Part shown: one piece after another, positions 53,844 to 62,921 of the stretch | Layout: the number at the start of each line of letters is the position of its first letter | Position numbering within the stretch: position 1 is the first letter of the stretch | Notes under the pieces: model-generated | Seen by the model: the letters and a program-made list of their open reading frames with translations, nothing else | Database searches by the model: none | What the model was told of the DNA's origin: nothing | Made by a program: the position numbers and the translations under genes | From: CAITZA01 sp937915285 | GTDB lineage: Bacteria > Desulfobacterota > Desulfomonilia > Desulfomonilales > Desulfomonilaceae | NCBI GenBank assembly: GCA_036821825.1 | Contig: DAISIV010000012.1 | Span: 25,825-89,824 of the forward strand | Length of the DNA: 64,000 bases | Direction: 5' to 3'

Positions 53844-54302
53844 AGGGAAACCTCTTCTAATTTAGAGGAGCCTGAATGGCTCGGTCGGAGAGTTGGCGCG
53901 TTCGTGAAAACCCGGGAAGATTTTAACATTTTGATTATAATGGAGCGCCACAGCATGATCAACCTGTTTGACGAGGCATATTTGGATCAGGGGTAAAATC
54001 CCTGGCATGATGAACCTTGAGGAGTAGAATAAAAGCTGTTAACAGGGAAAACAAATCTCTCATGTGGGTGAACGGGTTTGGGAAGTTTTTCACTCATTCT
54101 GGAACAGGAACATAATCAGTGATACAAAGTATGGCATCCATGAATGCGCTGAGGCTTCCTCATGTCCTGGATACCTCCTGGATGGGAAATGTTGGCTGAG
54201 CGCTTGAATTGGGTGAAACCGGAAACTCCGAATCAGGCATTGGCTTTTGCATGACGAAAGCCACCAAAAAGTTTGAAGTGATAAGAAAAACAGGAGAAAC
54301 GC
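53844..54302. other. Divergent intergenic region
   Basis: About 460 bases with no convincing gene, RNA or promoter. Several GC-poor patches and no clear repeats were seen. Confidence 0.4.
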
Positions 54303-54515
54303 ATGACGGAAGACAAATGGACAGCGGAGAAAGTTCGCAAGGAATTATATGAGGCTCGTACCAAAATGTTCGTGGTGGCCAAGGTCCTGGAAACCGGCAG
54401 TGTAAGCCTCAAGGATCAGGAAGAGTGGGCATTGGTCATAAAACCCCTGCTGAGGGACATTGAGACTTATGTACAGAAGATTACGGAATTTACAGAAGGT
54501 GTGGCGCAGGCTTGA
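54303..54515 (+). CDS. Small helical protein of unknown function
   Basis: 70 residues, mostly helical (TAEKVRKELYEARTKMFVVAK; WALVIKPLLRDIETYVQKITEF). AGGAGA lies about 5 bases before the ATG, and a hairpin follows the stop, so it is a genuine gene. No signal peptide. No family recognised; it could be a small cytoplasmic regulator or antitoxin-sized factor, though no partner toxin is next to it. Confidence 0.65.
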   Translation: MTEDKWTAEKVRKELYEARTKMFVVAKVLETGSVSLKDQEEWALVIKPLLRDIETYVQKITEFTEGVAQA

Positions 54516-54540
54516 TGAACGGTGGGATTTTTAAGGCAAA

Positions 54541-54567
54541 GCGCCCGTTGATCAAACACTCGGGCGC
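54541..54567. terminator. Hairpin between convergent genes
   Basis: 7-bp stem GCGCCCG/CGGGCGC (54541-54547 with 54561-54567). It lies 25 bases after one stop and 15 bases before the other, so it may serve both strands. T runs are weak. Confidence 0.5.
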
Positions 54568-54581
54568 CAGCCTGATTCAAA

Positions 54582-55514
54582 TTATTCGGATTTTCCCCAC
54601 TGCAGCTTTTTTGGTGTCCCATCGCTGATCTGGTTTGTATTCTGGGCCGTGGCGCCTTGTCCCGGTTCCGAACCTACCATGGCAGGTTTTTCCTGCATGC
54701 CCCACTTCAGAGTCGCAGGTTTGCCGGCCGGCTGGGACTGGTTTGCCTGAGATGATTCTTCCTTACCCCATTTGAAGCTTGGAGAAGTTGAAGAGACAGA
54801 CGGTGGAGGTGTAACGGGTTCCTGGCGAACAATATTTTGCCTCGACCTCTGCGGTCTTTGGGTGTCATTCTGGCTAGCGCTATTTCGCTGCTGCCTTGTT
54901 GCGGGCCTGGATGGAGCGATTTGCTGGGGTGTCACCCTGGCTTCCTGAGGCGCCTGACCCTGCGACTGAACAGATTCTTCAACAGTCCTGTCCGTTCCAT
55001 CCCAATAGATTTCCTGTCTAACCAAAGGTTCCTGACTGCGGGAAGCTGTCTGGGAAGGAACATTCTGAAGAGTGGGGCGAGAAGCCGGAACTACCTGAGT
55101 GCTCGATCTAACTTCTGGTGCGCTATCCTGCTGGTCAGACAATTGTTGAGAGCGTGGGGAGCGGGTGGCCTGCGTGTTAGCGCGACGTCTTTGCTGCTGC
55201 TGGGGATTATACGGAGAATATTGCCCATATCCCTGCGCGCCATAAGCCTGATCGTAACCATACCGGGCCGGGTTTTGACCGTAGTATCCCTGCTGACCAG
55301 GGTCTTGTCCGTATCCGTAATTGTACGGTGAGCCGTACCCCTGCTGTCCATAGTATTGACCGGCTCCGTATCCATCGTAAGTCCCATAACTGTAATTGCC
55401 GTACGAGGCGTCCTGAGAAAGATATGGATAGCTCGAATAATCCTGACTTATTGCGTTCTCAACTACGCAAAAAATTCCCAGGATTGTCAGTCCCGCCAAA
55501 ATCGACCTCTTCAT
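54582..55514 (-). CDS. Secreted Tyr/Gly/Gln-rich low-complexity protein with C-terminal WG motifs
   Basis: 310 residues. The signal peptide (MKRSILAGLTILGIFCVV) is followed by a Tyr/Gly/Gln segment (about 25-105) with repeated YG and YGQ units. A Gln/Arg/Ser-rich disordered region comes next (about 105-245), then three C-terminal motifs: FKWGKEE, LKWGMQE and LQWGKSE. The composition is prion- or amyloid-like, so a role in adhesion, biofilm or phase separation is conceivable; no family recognised. AAGGAG lies about 7 bases before the ATG. Confidence 0.75.
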   Translation of the reverse strand: MKRSILAGLTILGIFCVVENAISQDYSSYPYLSQDASYGNYSYGTYDGYGAGQYYGQQGYGSPYNYGYGQDPGQQGYYGQNPARYGYDQAYGAQGYGQYSPYNPQQQQRRRANTQATRSPRSQQLSDQQDSAPEVRSSTQVVPASRPTLQNVPSQTASRSQEPLVRQEIYWDGTDRTVEESVQSQGQAPQEARVTPQQIAPSRPATRQQRNSASQNDTQRPQRSRQNIVRQEPVTPPPSVSSTSPSFKWGKEESSQANQSQPAGKPATLKWGMQEKPAMVGSEPGQGATAQNTNQISDGTPKKLQWGKSE

Positions 55515-55762
55515 TCACTAACTCCTTCTTTCCCGATTTCAAAAGCCGAATCCAGCGCCGGGAAGTTTGATAACTTTTTGTGTTGTTAAGACGCACACTT
55601 TAGTAGTAATTTTAAAGTATGTTATTAAAAAAAGCAAGCCATTCCGGCTTGGTCGATCCCAAAATACTATATGTTTCAGGTTCCTGCAACCGATCAAACC
55701 CTATATGCCATCAATACCATCATCATTGACCAAACCCGCGTTTGGAGGCTAACATCAGTTCC

Positions 55763-56551
55763 ATGAAAATAGCGCACATATCTGACCTACATCTTTGCAG
55801 ATCGACATCCAGGTTGGCCCAAGACGCAATGGCCGCGGATATTGGGATGATGAAACCTGACGTAATAGCGGTAAGCGGCGATATTACGGATCGGGGCAGA
55901 AATTACCAGTATAGGCTGGCGTTGGATTTTCTGAAATCGCTGGGAACAGATCTCATCGTGGTGCCTGGAAATCGTGAAATTTGCGCTTCGACTTTTTGGG
56001 AATGGATGGTACCGCGTCTGTCAATGCGCCGATACAGACACTTCATGGGAGCCTCTGACAGGATAGTTTACAGGTCGGAAGCCCACAAGACTTTGATAAT
56101 AGGTCTGAATTCAGTCCATTTTTTCCCATCGTGGCCGGGAACGGTAGAGCGTGAATCCCGTTACTGGTTCCAGCGTCTTGTATCCGAATCCGACGGTTAT
56201 CTAAAAGTCATAGTTTTGCACCACCCAGTCACTCCAGTCATCCGTGGCTCATCTTTCTGGGCGCATCAACTATCGGACGCTGCCGCCATACTTAGGATAT
56301 GTTTTGAACATGGTGTGAGGATTGTGCTGCAAGGGCACAAGCATCGTTCTACCTTTCTCGAACTACGTGAACCTGAGAGCGGGAACAATGTAATAATTTC
56401 CTCCTGTGGAGCGCCTCTGATTGAGGGAGGGGACAGGGTTTACCATGTTATTGAGTCGAAAGATGGAATGATCAGGGCTGAATTGCGCGAATATAAGGAC
56501 TCTGGATTCGTTCGGAAGGCTTGCTATGAATTTGTATTGGCCACGAAATAG
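55763..56551 (+). CDS. Metallophosphoesterase (calcineurin-like)
   Basis: 262 residues from the ATG at 55763. Metal motifs: ISDLHLCR, GDITDRGRNY, VPGNRE in place of the usual GNHD, LHHP and GHKHRS. The His of GNHD, normally the proton donor, reads Arg here, so activity or substrate may differ. Relatives are cyclic-nucleotide phosphodiesterases. A GGAGG lies 14 bases upstream, further than normal. It is convergent with tsaB. Confidence 0.8.
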   Translation: MKIAHISDLHLCRSTSRLAQDAMAADIGMMKPDVIAVSGDITDRGRNYQYRLALDFLKSLGTDLIVVPGNREICASTFWEWMVPRLSMRRYRHFMGASDRIVYRSEAHKTLIIGLNSVHFFPSWPGTVERESRYWFQRLVSESDGYLKVIVLHHPVTPVIRGSSFWAHQLSDAAAILRICFEHGVRIVLQGHKHRSTFLELREPESGNNVIISSCGAPLIEGGDRVYHVIESKDGMIRAELREYKDSGFVRKACYEFVLATK

Positions 56552-56572
56552 TTATTTCCGGATGTTTTGCCT

Positions 56573-57262
56573 TTAGGCGCTAACCGATCTGGAGGCGTTT
56601 CGCTCAGCGTCAGATTTCCTCATATAGAGTGGATTGAGAAGAAAGACATCATCAAAACCGGATGCCAGAATTCTGTGGTGAGCCAGGATTCCACAAACTG
56701 AGGGAAGGGGAACTTCAACCATCCGCAATTCGGTTGTTTCGGGGTTTATGACCAGCTTTTCAATAACGTGGTCTCCACAAATCACAGTTGGTCTTCGCAT
56801 CACTTCTTCGAAATGCATCGGGAAATCCATCATTGCCAGGGTTACCGGATTTATGATCAGCGGAACCCGATCACCAATTGATTTGGCGTAACCTGCATAC
56901 ACATCTTGGCGTCCGGCGTCAATTACAGCGATTGCAGAGTCAGCGTCAAAGGCGGCTTGGTAGAGGAGTATGTCCAGGCTTGAGATTCCGACGATAGGCT
57001 TGCTTAAAGCGAGACAGTAGCCCTTGATGGCGGCTAGTCCGATTCTAACCCCTGAGAAAGATCCGGGGCCGAGAGCGGCTGCAAAAGCGTCAACCTGGCC
57101 CAGACTAAGGTTAGAATCTTCTAGAGCTTCTGAAACGAGCGCTGGAAGGTTTTCCAGGTGCCTTTTCCCGGGAGGCAATATCTTCTCCGCCAGGCACACG
57201 CCGTCAATCGAAATGGCAACCCCGAGATGAGGCGTAGTCGAATGGACTGAGAGAATGATCAA
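56573..57262 (-). CDS. tsaB: TsaB, tRNA threonylcarbamoyladenosine biosynthesis protein
   Basis: 229 residues. TsaB partner of TsaD for t6A37 modification of ANN-decoding tRNAs. It has the ILSVHSTTPHLGVAI opening, ALGPGSFSGVRIGLAAIKG and VIDAGRQDVYAGY. The start codon is TTG at 57262. It follows rseP by 40 bases on the same strand, so the two are probably co-transcribed. No TsaD or RimI is in the window. Confidence 0.93.
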   Translation of the reverse strand: MIILSVHSTTPHLGVAISIDGVCLAEKILPPGKRHLENLPALVSEALEDSNLSLGQVDAFAAALGPGSFSGVRIGLAAIKGYCLALSKPIVGISSLDILLYQAAFDADSAIAVIDAGRQDVYAGYAKSIGDRVPLIINPVTLAMMDFPMHFEEVMRRPTVICGDHVIEKLVINPETTELRMVEVPLPSVCGILAHHRILASGFDDVFLLNPLYMRKSDAERNASRSVSA

Positions 57263-57302
57263 TAAGTTTCACCCGATTAACGAACCGTCTGAGCAGAATA
57301 CG

Positions 57303-58376
57303 TCACGGAGCCAGGGTCCAGCCCTTGGTAACTATCCGGTAAATATCATTGTAAAAAACCAGACCAATTAGGAATACGATTATTAACAGGCCGACCTGAA
57401 CTGCCACCTCCCTGATCTTTCCCGTGACCGGTCTTCTGATGATTCCCTCAATGGCCAGAAAAAGGACATGCCCACCATCCAGGACCGGAATGGGCAGCAA
57501 GTTGATGATGGCCAAATTTATGCTGATATAACTCAGTAGAAACACAAAGCTGAACAAGCCGGCCTTCAAGCTCTCTCCAGAGGCTTGAGCTATGGTTATC
57601 GGGCCGCTCAAGGCCCCTGCCCCTATTTCGCCCCTCACAAGCTTAACAAGGGTCGTCAAAACCATTTTAGTCAGAAAACCGGTAAACCTGAAACCTTCAA
57701 CAATTGATCCACCCACACCCAACTCAGCCTTTTTTCCTGATGGGGCTATCCCTATTTGGCCACGGTAATCGCCAAACATGTCTTTCTGTTGGGCCAGGAC
57801 CGGTGTTACCGGAAGGTCCAGTTCCCTTCCGTCCCTGTCCACCGTTATCATGATCTGACGATTTGCGCTGTTCTGAATGGTGTTGCGGACATCGTCCCAT
57901 CGCCAGACTTTCTCACCATCGATCGCTATTATCTGATCGCCGGTCTTAAAACCCGCCGACATGGCAGGTGTGTCAGGTAGAACCTTTCCAACCTCGCCCA
58001 CTAGCACGGGGAACCCGGCCATGAATCCGAAACACAACAGGATAAGGGCAAAAAGCATATTAAATGCAGGGCCGGCCATTACAATCGCCATGCGAGCCCA
58101 GACCGGTTTACTCGTAAACGCCCGCTGACGATCGTTTTCGTCAATCTCGTCCTCAGATTCCGGATCCTCCCCGTAAAGTTTGACGTAACCACCCAACGGT
58201 ATCCAGCTCAACATGTATTCGGTTTCGCCCCACTTCCTTTTGATCAGGACCGGTGAGAAACCTAGAGAGAATTTGAGGACCTTGACCCCGAGGAGTTTTG
58301 CCACGATAAAGTGACCGAATTCGTGAACAAAAATTAAGGCTCCAAGCAGAATTATAAAACCAAAAAAATATTCCAA
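57303..58376 (-). CDS. rseP: RseP, site-2 intramembrane metalloprotease
   Basis: 357 residues. The HEFGH zinc motif in the first helix, the GGYVKLYGE loop, one PDZ domain (about 115-190), and the second metal motif NLLPIPVLDGGH near residue 280. It cuts anti-sigma factors or signal peptides within the membrane. The TTG start at 58376 is well supported by GGAGG 6 bases upstream. It precedes tsaB on the same strand. Confidence 0.95.
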   Translation of the reverse strand: MEYFFGFIILLGALIFVHEFGHFIVAKLLGVKVLKFSLGFSPVLIKRKWGETEYMLSWIPLGGYVKLYGEDPESEDEIDENDRQRAFTSKPVWARMAIVMAGPAFNMLFALILLCFGFMAGFPVLVGEVGKVLPDTPAMSAGFKTGDQIIAIDGEKVWRWDDVRNTIQNSANRQIMITVDRDGRELDLPVTPVLAQQKDMFGDYRGQIGIAPSGKKAELGVGGSIVEGFRFTGFLTKMVLTTLVKLVRGEIGAGALSGPITIAQASGESLKAGLFSFVFLLSYISINLAIINLLPIPVLDGGHVLFLAIEGIIRRPVTGKIREVAVQVGLLIIVFLIGLVFYNDIYRIVTKGWTLAP

Positions 58377-58501
58377 CGCGGACCTCCCGCCTGTTATTAT
58401 CTCAAAAATGTTATAGACGAATTAATTATACTTTCCAAGAGCATCATTTGATTATATCCTGTTGATCCAAAACGAGCTACTTCTATCAAAATGGAATTAC
58501 T

Positions 58502-59137
58502 TTGAAAATAGGTTTGCTAGGCGGCACGTTTAATCCTCCTCACATAGGTCATTTGAGATTGGCTCAGGAAGTCTCGTATACTCATGGACTTGGGAGGATC
58601 ATATTTGTTCCCTGTTCTGTCCCACCTCACAAGAATTACTCAGAGACTGCCTCACAGGAACACAGGCTCAGGATGACACAGCTTTCGTGCGCCGATAATC
58701 CGACATTTCAAGTCTCTGACATTGAACTTCGTCTTGAGGCCCCCTCATATACTTACAGGACACTTGAAAGTTTTAGCAGGGATAGTAAAAACGAATATTA
58801 TTTCATCATTGGCACAGATTCACTCAGTGAAATACAGACCTGGAAAAACTATCTCAGGCTCTTTCACCTCTCGAGCTTCATTGTGGTAGAAAGATCAGAT
58901 GCGGAATTTGATCTGGTCTGGGGACATGTGCCGAATGAGTTGGCCTCATGCTTCAGGCTCGTGGATGGAATTTTGACACATGACTCTTCACATTTGCTTG
59001 TAAAGTCAACAGTGACAGGTCTCAATGTCTCTTCCACTCAAATACGCGAACTTGTAAGACACGGTAAATCCATTCGCTATCTGGTCCATGAAAATGTCAG
59101 GGAATACATCGAGAATACAAAATTGTACAGGAATTAG
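58502..59137 (+). CDS. nadD: NadD, nicotinate-nucleotide adenylyltransferase
   Basis: 211 residues. The nucleotidyltransferase opening MKIGLLGGTFNPPHIGHL, the FIIGTDSLSEIQTWKN region, and the late SSTQIRELVR loop are diagnostic. It forms deamido-NAD from NaMN and ATP. The TTG start at 58502 is the only plausible one. rsfS follows 3 bases after the stop, the conserved nadD-rsfS arrangement. Confidence 0.95.
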   Translation: MKIGLLGGTFNPPHIGHLRLAQEVSYTHGLGRIIFVPCSVPPHKNYSETASQEHRLRMTQLSCADNPTFQVSDIELRLEAPSYTYRTLESFSRDSKNEYYFIIGTDSLSEIQTWKNYLRLFHLSSFIVVERSDAEFDLVWGHVPNELASCFRLVDGILTHDSSHLLVKSTVTGLNVSSTQIRELVRHGKSIRYLVHENVREYIENTKLYRN

Positions 59138-59140
59138 GAT

Positions 59141-59587
59141 TTGAAAGATTCAAAGCAGCCGAAAATGGTGGTTAGTCATGAAAGCGCAAAAAACAAGGCG
59201 GAAATCCTGTTACGCGCAGCATTGTCCAAGAAAGCATACAGGCCGGCGCTCCTAAGGCTGGCTGGAATAACACCACTGGCGGATTACTTTCTCATTTTGT
59301 CAGCCAGATCGAATAAACACGCCAGAGCTATTGGCGAGGCAATACTGGAACGCGCGCGCATCGAAGGTTACAAGCCCGTATCAACCGAGGGTCTGTCTCA
59401 ATCGACATGGGTCCTGCTAGACATCGGGGATGTAATAGTCCACGTGTTTCATGAACCTGTTCGTGAATTCTACGATCTCGAAAGTTTGTGGAGAGACGCT
59501 CCGAGGGAGTCTGTTTCCCAAGAGTTGCAGAAAGAAATTGACGAATCGGATGCTGCACAGGCTGACGACGATGAGGATGATTTCTGA
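59141..59587 (+). CDS. rsfS: RsfS, ribosomal silencing factor
   Basis: 148 residues. The core DYFLILSARSNKHARAIGEAI, then GYKPVSTEGLSQSTWVLLDIGDVIVHVFHEPVREFYDLESLW. It blocks 50S joining in slow growth. The C-terminus is an unusually acidic tail (ADDDEDDF). The start is TTG 59141 with AGGA about 8 bases upstream; ATG 59165 is an alternative. Coupled to nadD. Confidence 0.94.
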   Translation: MKDSKQPKMVVSHESAKNKAEILLRAALSKKAYRPALLRLAGITPLADYFLILSARSNKHARAIGEAILERARIEGYKPVSTEGLSQSTWVLLDIGDVIVHVFHEPVREFYDLESLWRDAPRESVSQELQKEIDESDAAQADDDEDDF

Positions 59588-59687
59588 GAGAAGGATGGTA
59601 GAGACTTCAGCTAGAATATCCTGGTCCAACGTTACGGGGCATGTTCAGGCTTGTTGAGTACTAAGCCGAAACTTCTGTAGACGGCAA

Positions 59688-60011
59688 TTATTTTTTGAAC
59701 AAATCTTCGAGCTTTCTACGCGCTTCTGCCGCCTTGTCCCTTGAACTGGAGGATTTCTTGCTTTCCGACAACCTAAAGTATTCGCAGAAGTTTCGCCTGT
59801 CCTTAACTGACACCCTCTCGGCCTGGTTTTCACGACAATGGTTGGAGTAAGTTTCATCAAAGTCGGAACAATTCATGCAACAGTAAATGTCTGATCCGCA
59901 ATTTGAGCAGGTGTCGTTTCGAAAAACCCGGTCCTCAAATTGCAGTTTCTCTCCACAGTGATGACAAAAACCTGTTTTCACTCTAATCCTCTTGATCGAA
60001 TTTTCGTGCAA
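59688..60011 (-). CDS. Zinc-ribbon protein of unknown function
   Basis: 107 residues. Two treble-clef or ribbon pairs: FCHHCGE and TCSNCGSDIYCCMNCSDFDE, then HCRENQAERVSVKDRRNFCEYFRLSE, a sequence seen in an uncharacterised delta-proteobacterial family. The final 25 residues are Lys/Ser-rich. It may bind nucleic acid or protein. Its start faces the PCC-domain gene, so the two share a short divergent promoter region. Confidence 0.75.
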   Translation of the reverse strand: MHENSIKRIRVKTGFCHHCGEKLQFEDRVFRNDTCSNCGSDIYCCMNCSDFDETYSNHCRENQAERVSVKDRRNFCEYFRLSESKKSSSSRDKAAEARRKLEDLFKK

Positions 60012-60081
60012 GGATATCCTATTGAATGATAAACCTCAAACTGATTCACCCTCAACAGAAATTAGACAGGAGAATATAAAG

Positions 60082-60492
60082 ATGGATAAAGGTTTTGTGG
60101 CTCGTCTTCCCAAGGGAACTGACTTACTGGAATCGATTACTTCCGAGTTCAAGAAACGCTCTGTTAAAAAAGCGGTGTTCAGTCTTATCGGCGCATTGGA
60201 CAAGGCAGTGATGGGATTTTATGATCCAGTAGCAAGGGTCTATAATTACAAAGAATTCGCGGGTCCATTAGAAATTGTGAGCTGCATCGGGAATGTTTCT
60301 GAAAAAGATGGAGAAATATTTGTTCACGCCCACATAGTAATTTCAGGTGAGGATTTCCTTTGTTACGGTGGACATCTGGCTGCTGGTTGTCCAATTTTTG
60401 CGGCGGAGCTTAGCGCGGCTGAGATACCCGGATCAGTTCCCAAGAGGGGATTCGACGAACCAACCGGATTGTTTTTGTGGTCAGAGTGGTAA
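60082..60492 (+). CDS. PCC/DUF296-domain protein
   Basis: 136 residues from the ATG at 60082. The PCC (plants and prokaryotes conserved) domain shows FVARLPKGTDLLESI, SLIGALDKAVMGFYDP, GPLEIVSCIGNV, and FVHAHIVISGEDFLCYGGHL with the His-x-His site. In plants it partners AT-hook DNA-binding proteins; prokaryotic functions are unclear. AGGAGA sits 9 bases before this ATG; the longer frame from 59992 lacks homology. Confidence 0.82.
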   Translation: MDKGFVARLPKGTDLLESITSEFKKRSVKKAVFSLIGALDKAVMGFYDPVARVYNYKEFAGPLEIVSCIGNVSEKDGEIFVHAHIVISGEDFLCYGGHLAAGCPIFAAELSAAEIPGSVPKRGFDEPTGLFLWSEW

Positions 60493-60588
60493 CAGGTGAA
60501 TTAATCAGGAACAGCCGCAGTGGATGTTTGAACCAATGAAGTCGGATATTTTCAAGATGTCTATTCAGCCTCAGACCGGGGTGTCTTT

Positions 60589-61512
60589 ATGAGGCTGAAT
60601 GACCTTTTACTGTTTCTTGTGATATGCGGCTCGGTTGGATTTGCAATTAGCAGCCCCGAGCTATGTGCGCCCTTGCAGCCCTTGCCGCTTTACCTGATGA
60701 TGGTTCTTCTTTTTCTGAGTTTTCTGCGCATAAACTTTGATTCACTTCTGGATACTTCTCTGCGCTCACTGATTCAGCTAGGTTTTTTATCTCTGGTAAA
60801 ACTGATTGTATTACCGGTGTCAGTTTACTGGATTACTCTGAGAATAGCTCCTGAATATGCTGTTCCGGCTCTGTTGCTTTCTGGAATATCGACCGGGGTT
60901 GTGGCTCCATTCGTGGCCAACATGGTAGGGACAGAAATAGCTCCGGTTCTGAGAATGGTTGTTGCAACCTCCCTTCTGACTCCATTCACATTGCCGGCGT
61001 TAGTCAGAATACTGGCTGGGGCGGAAGCCGACATTCCTGTTCTACCGATGATAAAAATGTTGGCCTCGGTAATATTTATTCCACTGATACTGGTAGCCAT
61101 GGCCAGACGAACCATTCCCATTGTCCTGGAGAGGATTAACAGTGTTCAGTTTCCTGTTTCACTGTTCCTGTTCGCCATGATCAACATGGGAGTGTTTTCG
61201 AAGTACTCTCATTTCTTCTCCAACAATTGGGAGACATTGCTGGGGGCCATAGCTGTCAGTTATGTCCTCGGAATGATTTACTACCTCACGGGCTTCATTG
61301 TGGTTTTCTCCGATGTCCCAGGAGACAGACTCTCAGCCGGGATAAGCATGGCCATTGTGAACAATGTTCTTGTGATGGTTTTTTCGTCACAATTTTTTGG
61401 TCCACTGGCCCCTACACTAGCCGCCGTCTACATGTTTCCGTTCTTTTCACTACTGGCCCCACTAAAGTATCTTAGTTCAAAATACAAATGGTTAGCTCCA
61501 TCCAGAGGCTGA
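60589..61512 (+). CDS. SBF/bile-acid:sodium symporter family carrier
   Basis: 307 residues with about ten helices. It follows the SBF (BASS) fold, including a LSGISTGVVAPFVANMVG segment and a MAIVNNVLVMVFSSQF segment matching the substrate-binding crossover. Substrates range from bile acids to other organic anions. The next gene apbE starts 7 bases after the stop, so co-transcription is likely. Confidence 0.8.
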   Translation: MRLNDLLLFLVICGSVGFAISSPELCAPLQPLPLYLMMVLLFLSFLRINFDSLLDTSLRSLIQLGFLSLVKLIVLPVSVYWITLRIAPEYAVPALLLSGISTGVVAPFVANMVGTEIAPVLRMVVATSLLTPFTLPALVRILAGAEADIPVLPMIKMLASVIFIPLILVAMARRTIPIVLERINSVQFPVSLFLFAMINMGVFSKYSHFFSNNWETLLGAIAVSYVLGMIYYLTGFIVVFSDVPGDRLSAGISMAIVNNVLVMVFSSQFFGPLAPTLAAVYMFPFFSLLAPLKYLSSKYKWLAPSRG

Positions 61513-61518
61513 ATAAAA

Positions 61519-62529
61519 GTGTTAAAAGTCAGAGTCCGTTTGTCTGTTGTCCTGATCCTGGTTTCCCTAATGTCCGCATGCGGTCTTCAGGACTCAAAAA
61601 AAATAACAAAGATTTCACAAATTGCCATGGGAACACTGGTTGAGATCAGCGCCGTCGGCGCTCCGGATAAAACCAAACCGGCCATTTATGCGGCTTTCCA
61701 GGAGATAAAGCGAGTTGAAGACCTAACATCTTTTCACAAATCTTCTGGTCTGACGGAACTCAACAGGTCAGGCGGGGAAGGGGCTGTGAAGAGTGATCCG
61801 GAACTGGTTGAATTGCTAAAGAAATCCCTTGTGTTTTCCGAGCTATCCGGGGGAGCCTTCGATGCAACCGTAGGTCCATTGGCTCAACTTTGGAACTTCA
61901 GTGGTGTCTCAGGTCCAAGATTACCCGATTCGCAGGAGGTAACGCAGACTTTACCTTTAATCGGGTGGAAAAAACTGGAGGTTGATGCCGACAAAAATAC
62001 GATCAGTCTCCCGTCAAAAGGAATGGCTGTGGATCTTGGCGCCATAGCCAAAGGCTATGCGTTGGACAGGGCGGCTGATAAAATACGAAGTTTTGGGATA
62101 GAGTCTGCCCTTATAAACGCTGGTGGTGACATAGTGGCTTTTGGAACCAGGGAGCCTGGCAAACCATGGCGCATTGGCATTCAGGATCCGCGTAATCCTT
62201 CCGGGATCATCGCAGTGGCTGAAATAAATGACAGGGCTGTGGTTACATCCGGCGATTATGAACGCTTTTTCATGGAGGGTGACAAACGGTATCATCACAT
62301 ACTCGATCCTCAGACCGGTTATCCTGCGCAGGGGGTGCAGTCCGTCACCATTGTAGCGCCTGATGGAGTAACTGCTGATGCTTTATCGACCGCAGTATTT
62401 GTGCTGGGTAAGCGCAAGGGGTTGGACTTGGTGGAGGCTATGCCGGATGTGGCCTGTCTTATCGTCGATTCGGAAGGCATGGTTGTGATGTCGGAAAAGG
62501 CGCGTAATATCTTTCAAACTAAACCTTGA
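61519..62529 (+). CDS. apbE: ApbE, FAD:protein FMN transferase (lipoprotein)
   Basis: 336 residues. The lipobox LMSACG places it at the membrane, facing the periplasm. Motifs: GTLVEISA; the LDRAADKIRSFGIESALINAGGDIVAFG core; RYHHILDPQTGYPA; and DALSTAVFVLG. It attaches FMN to Thr in flavoproteins such as NqrB/RnfG. No nqr or rnf genes are adjacent. The start is GTG 61519. Confidence 0.94.
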   Translation: MLKVRVRLSVVLILVSLMSACGLQDSKKITKISQIAMGTLVEISAVGAPDKTKPAIYAAFQEIKRVEDLTSFHKSSGLTELNRSGGEGAVKSDPELVELLKKSLVFSELSGGAFDATVGPLAQLWNFSGVSGPRLPDSQEVTQTLPLIGWKKLEVDADKNTISLPSKGMAVDLGAIAKGYALDRAADKIRSFGIESALINAGGDIVAFGTREPGKPWRIGIQDPRNPSGIIAVAEINDRAVVTSGDYERFFMEGDKRYHHILDPQTGYPAQGVQSVTIVAPDGVTADALSTAVFVLGKRKGLDLVEAMPDVACLIVDSEGMVVMSEKARNIFQTKP

Positions 62530-62623
62530 TCACCGTTTAAGGATACGGACCGGCCACGGGAGGAATTTTTACCTTGATCAATTCTGGTGAAAAGTATAGA
62601 ATACGGTCTCAAGTGAGCTAAAA

Positions 62624-62866
62624 ATGAGAGTGGTCAAACTGTTAAAGAAAATTGTCCTGGTGGTGGCGGTTGTTTCGCTGTTGGGCTTGAGCGGCTGCAA
62701 GAGTTGCGTCCCGCAGTACATGGCTCCACCGACCGGTCCGGTTTCCAAGAACTATCCCACAGGACACGATCCTTATCTGCCAATGGACCACAACCCTTCA
62801 CCTCTCAACCCGTTCGACCTCGTAGCCTCGATGATGTCACCGTTCCTGTATGGTCCGCCTCGATAA
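62624..62866 (+). CDS. Small lipoprotein of unknown function
   Basis: 80 residues. The signal with lipobox LSGC is followed by a Pro-rich mature part (QYMAPPTGPVSKNYP; HDPYLPMDHNPSPLNPF). The NPFDLVASMMSPFLYGP segment has a loose resemblance to the PFDWVFGG stretch of the secreted proteins at 25-26 kb, too weak to count as homology. Function unknown. Confidence 0.6.
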   Translation: MRVVKLLKKIVLVVAVVSLLGLSGCKSCVPQYMAPPTGPVSKNYPTGHDPYLPMDHNPSPLNPFDLVASMMSPFLYGPPR

Positions 62867-62921
62867 AACAGCTTCTCCCAACCGCTCATAAATACAACTT
62901 GCCTTGTAGACTTTTGGATTC

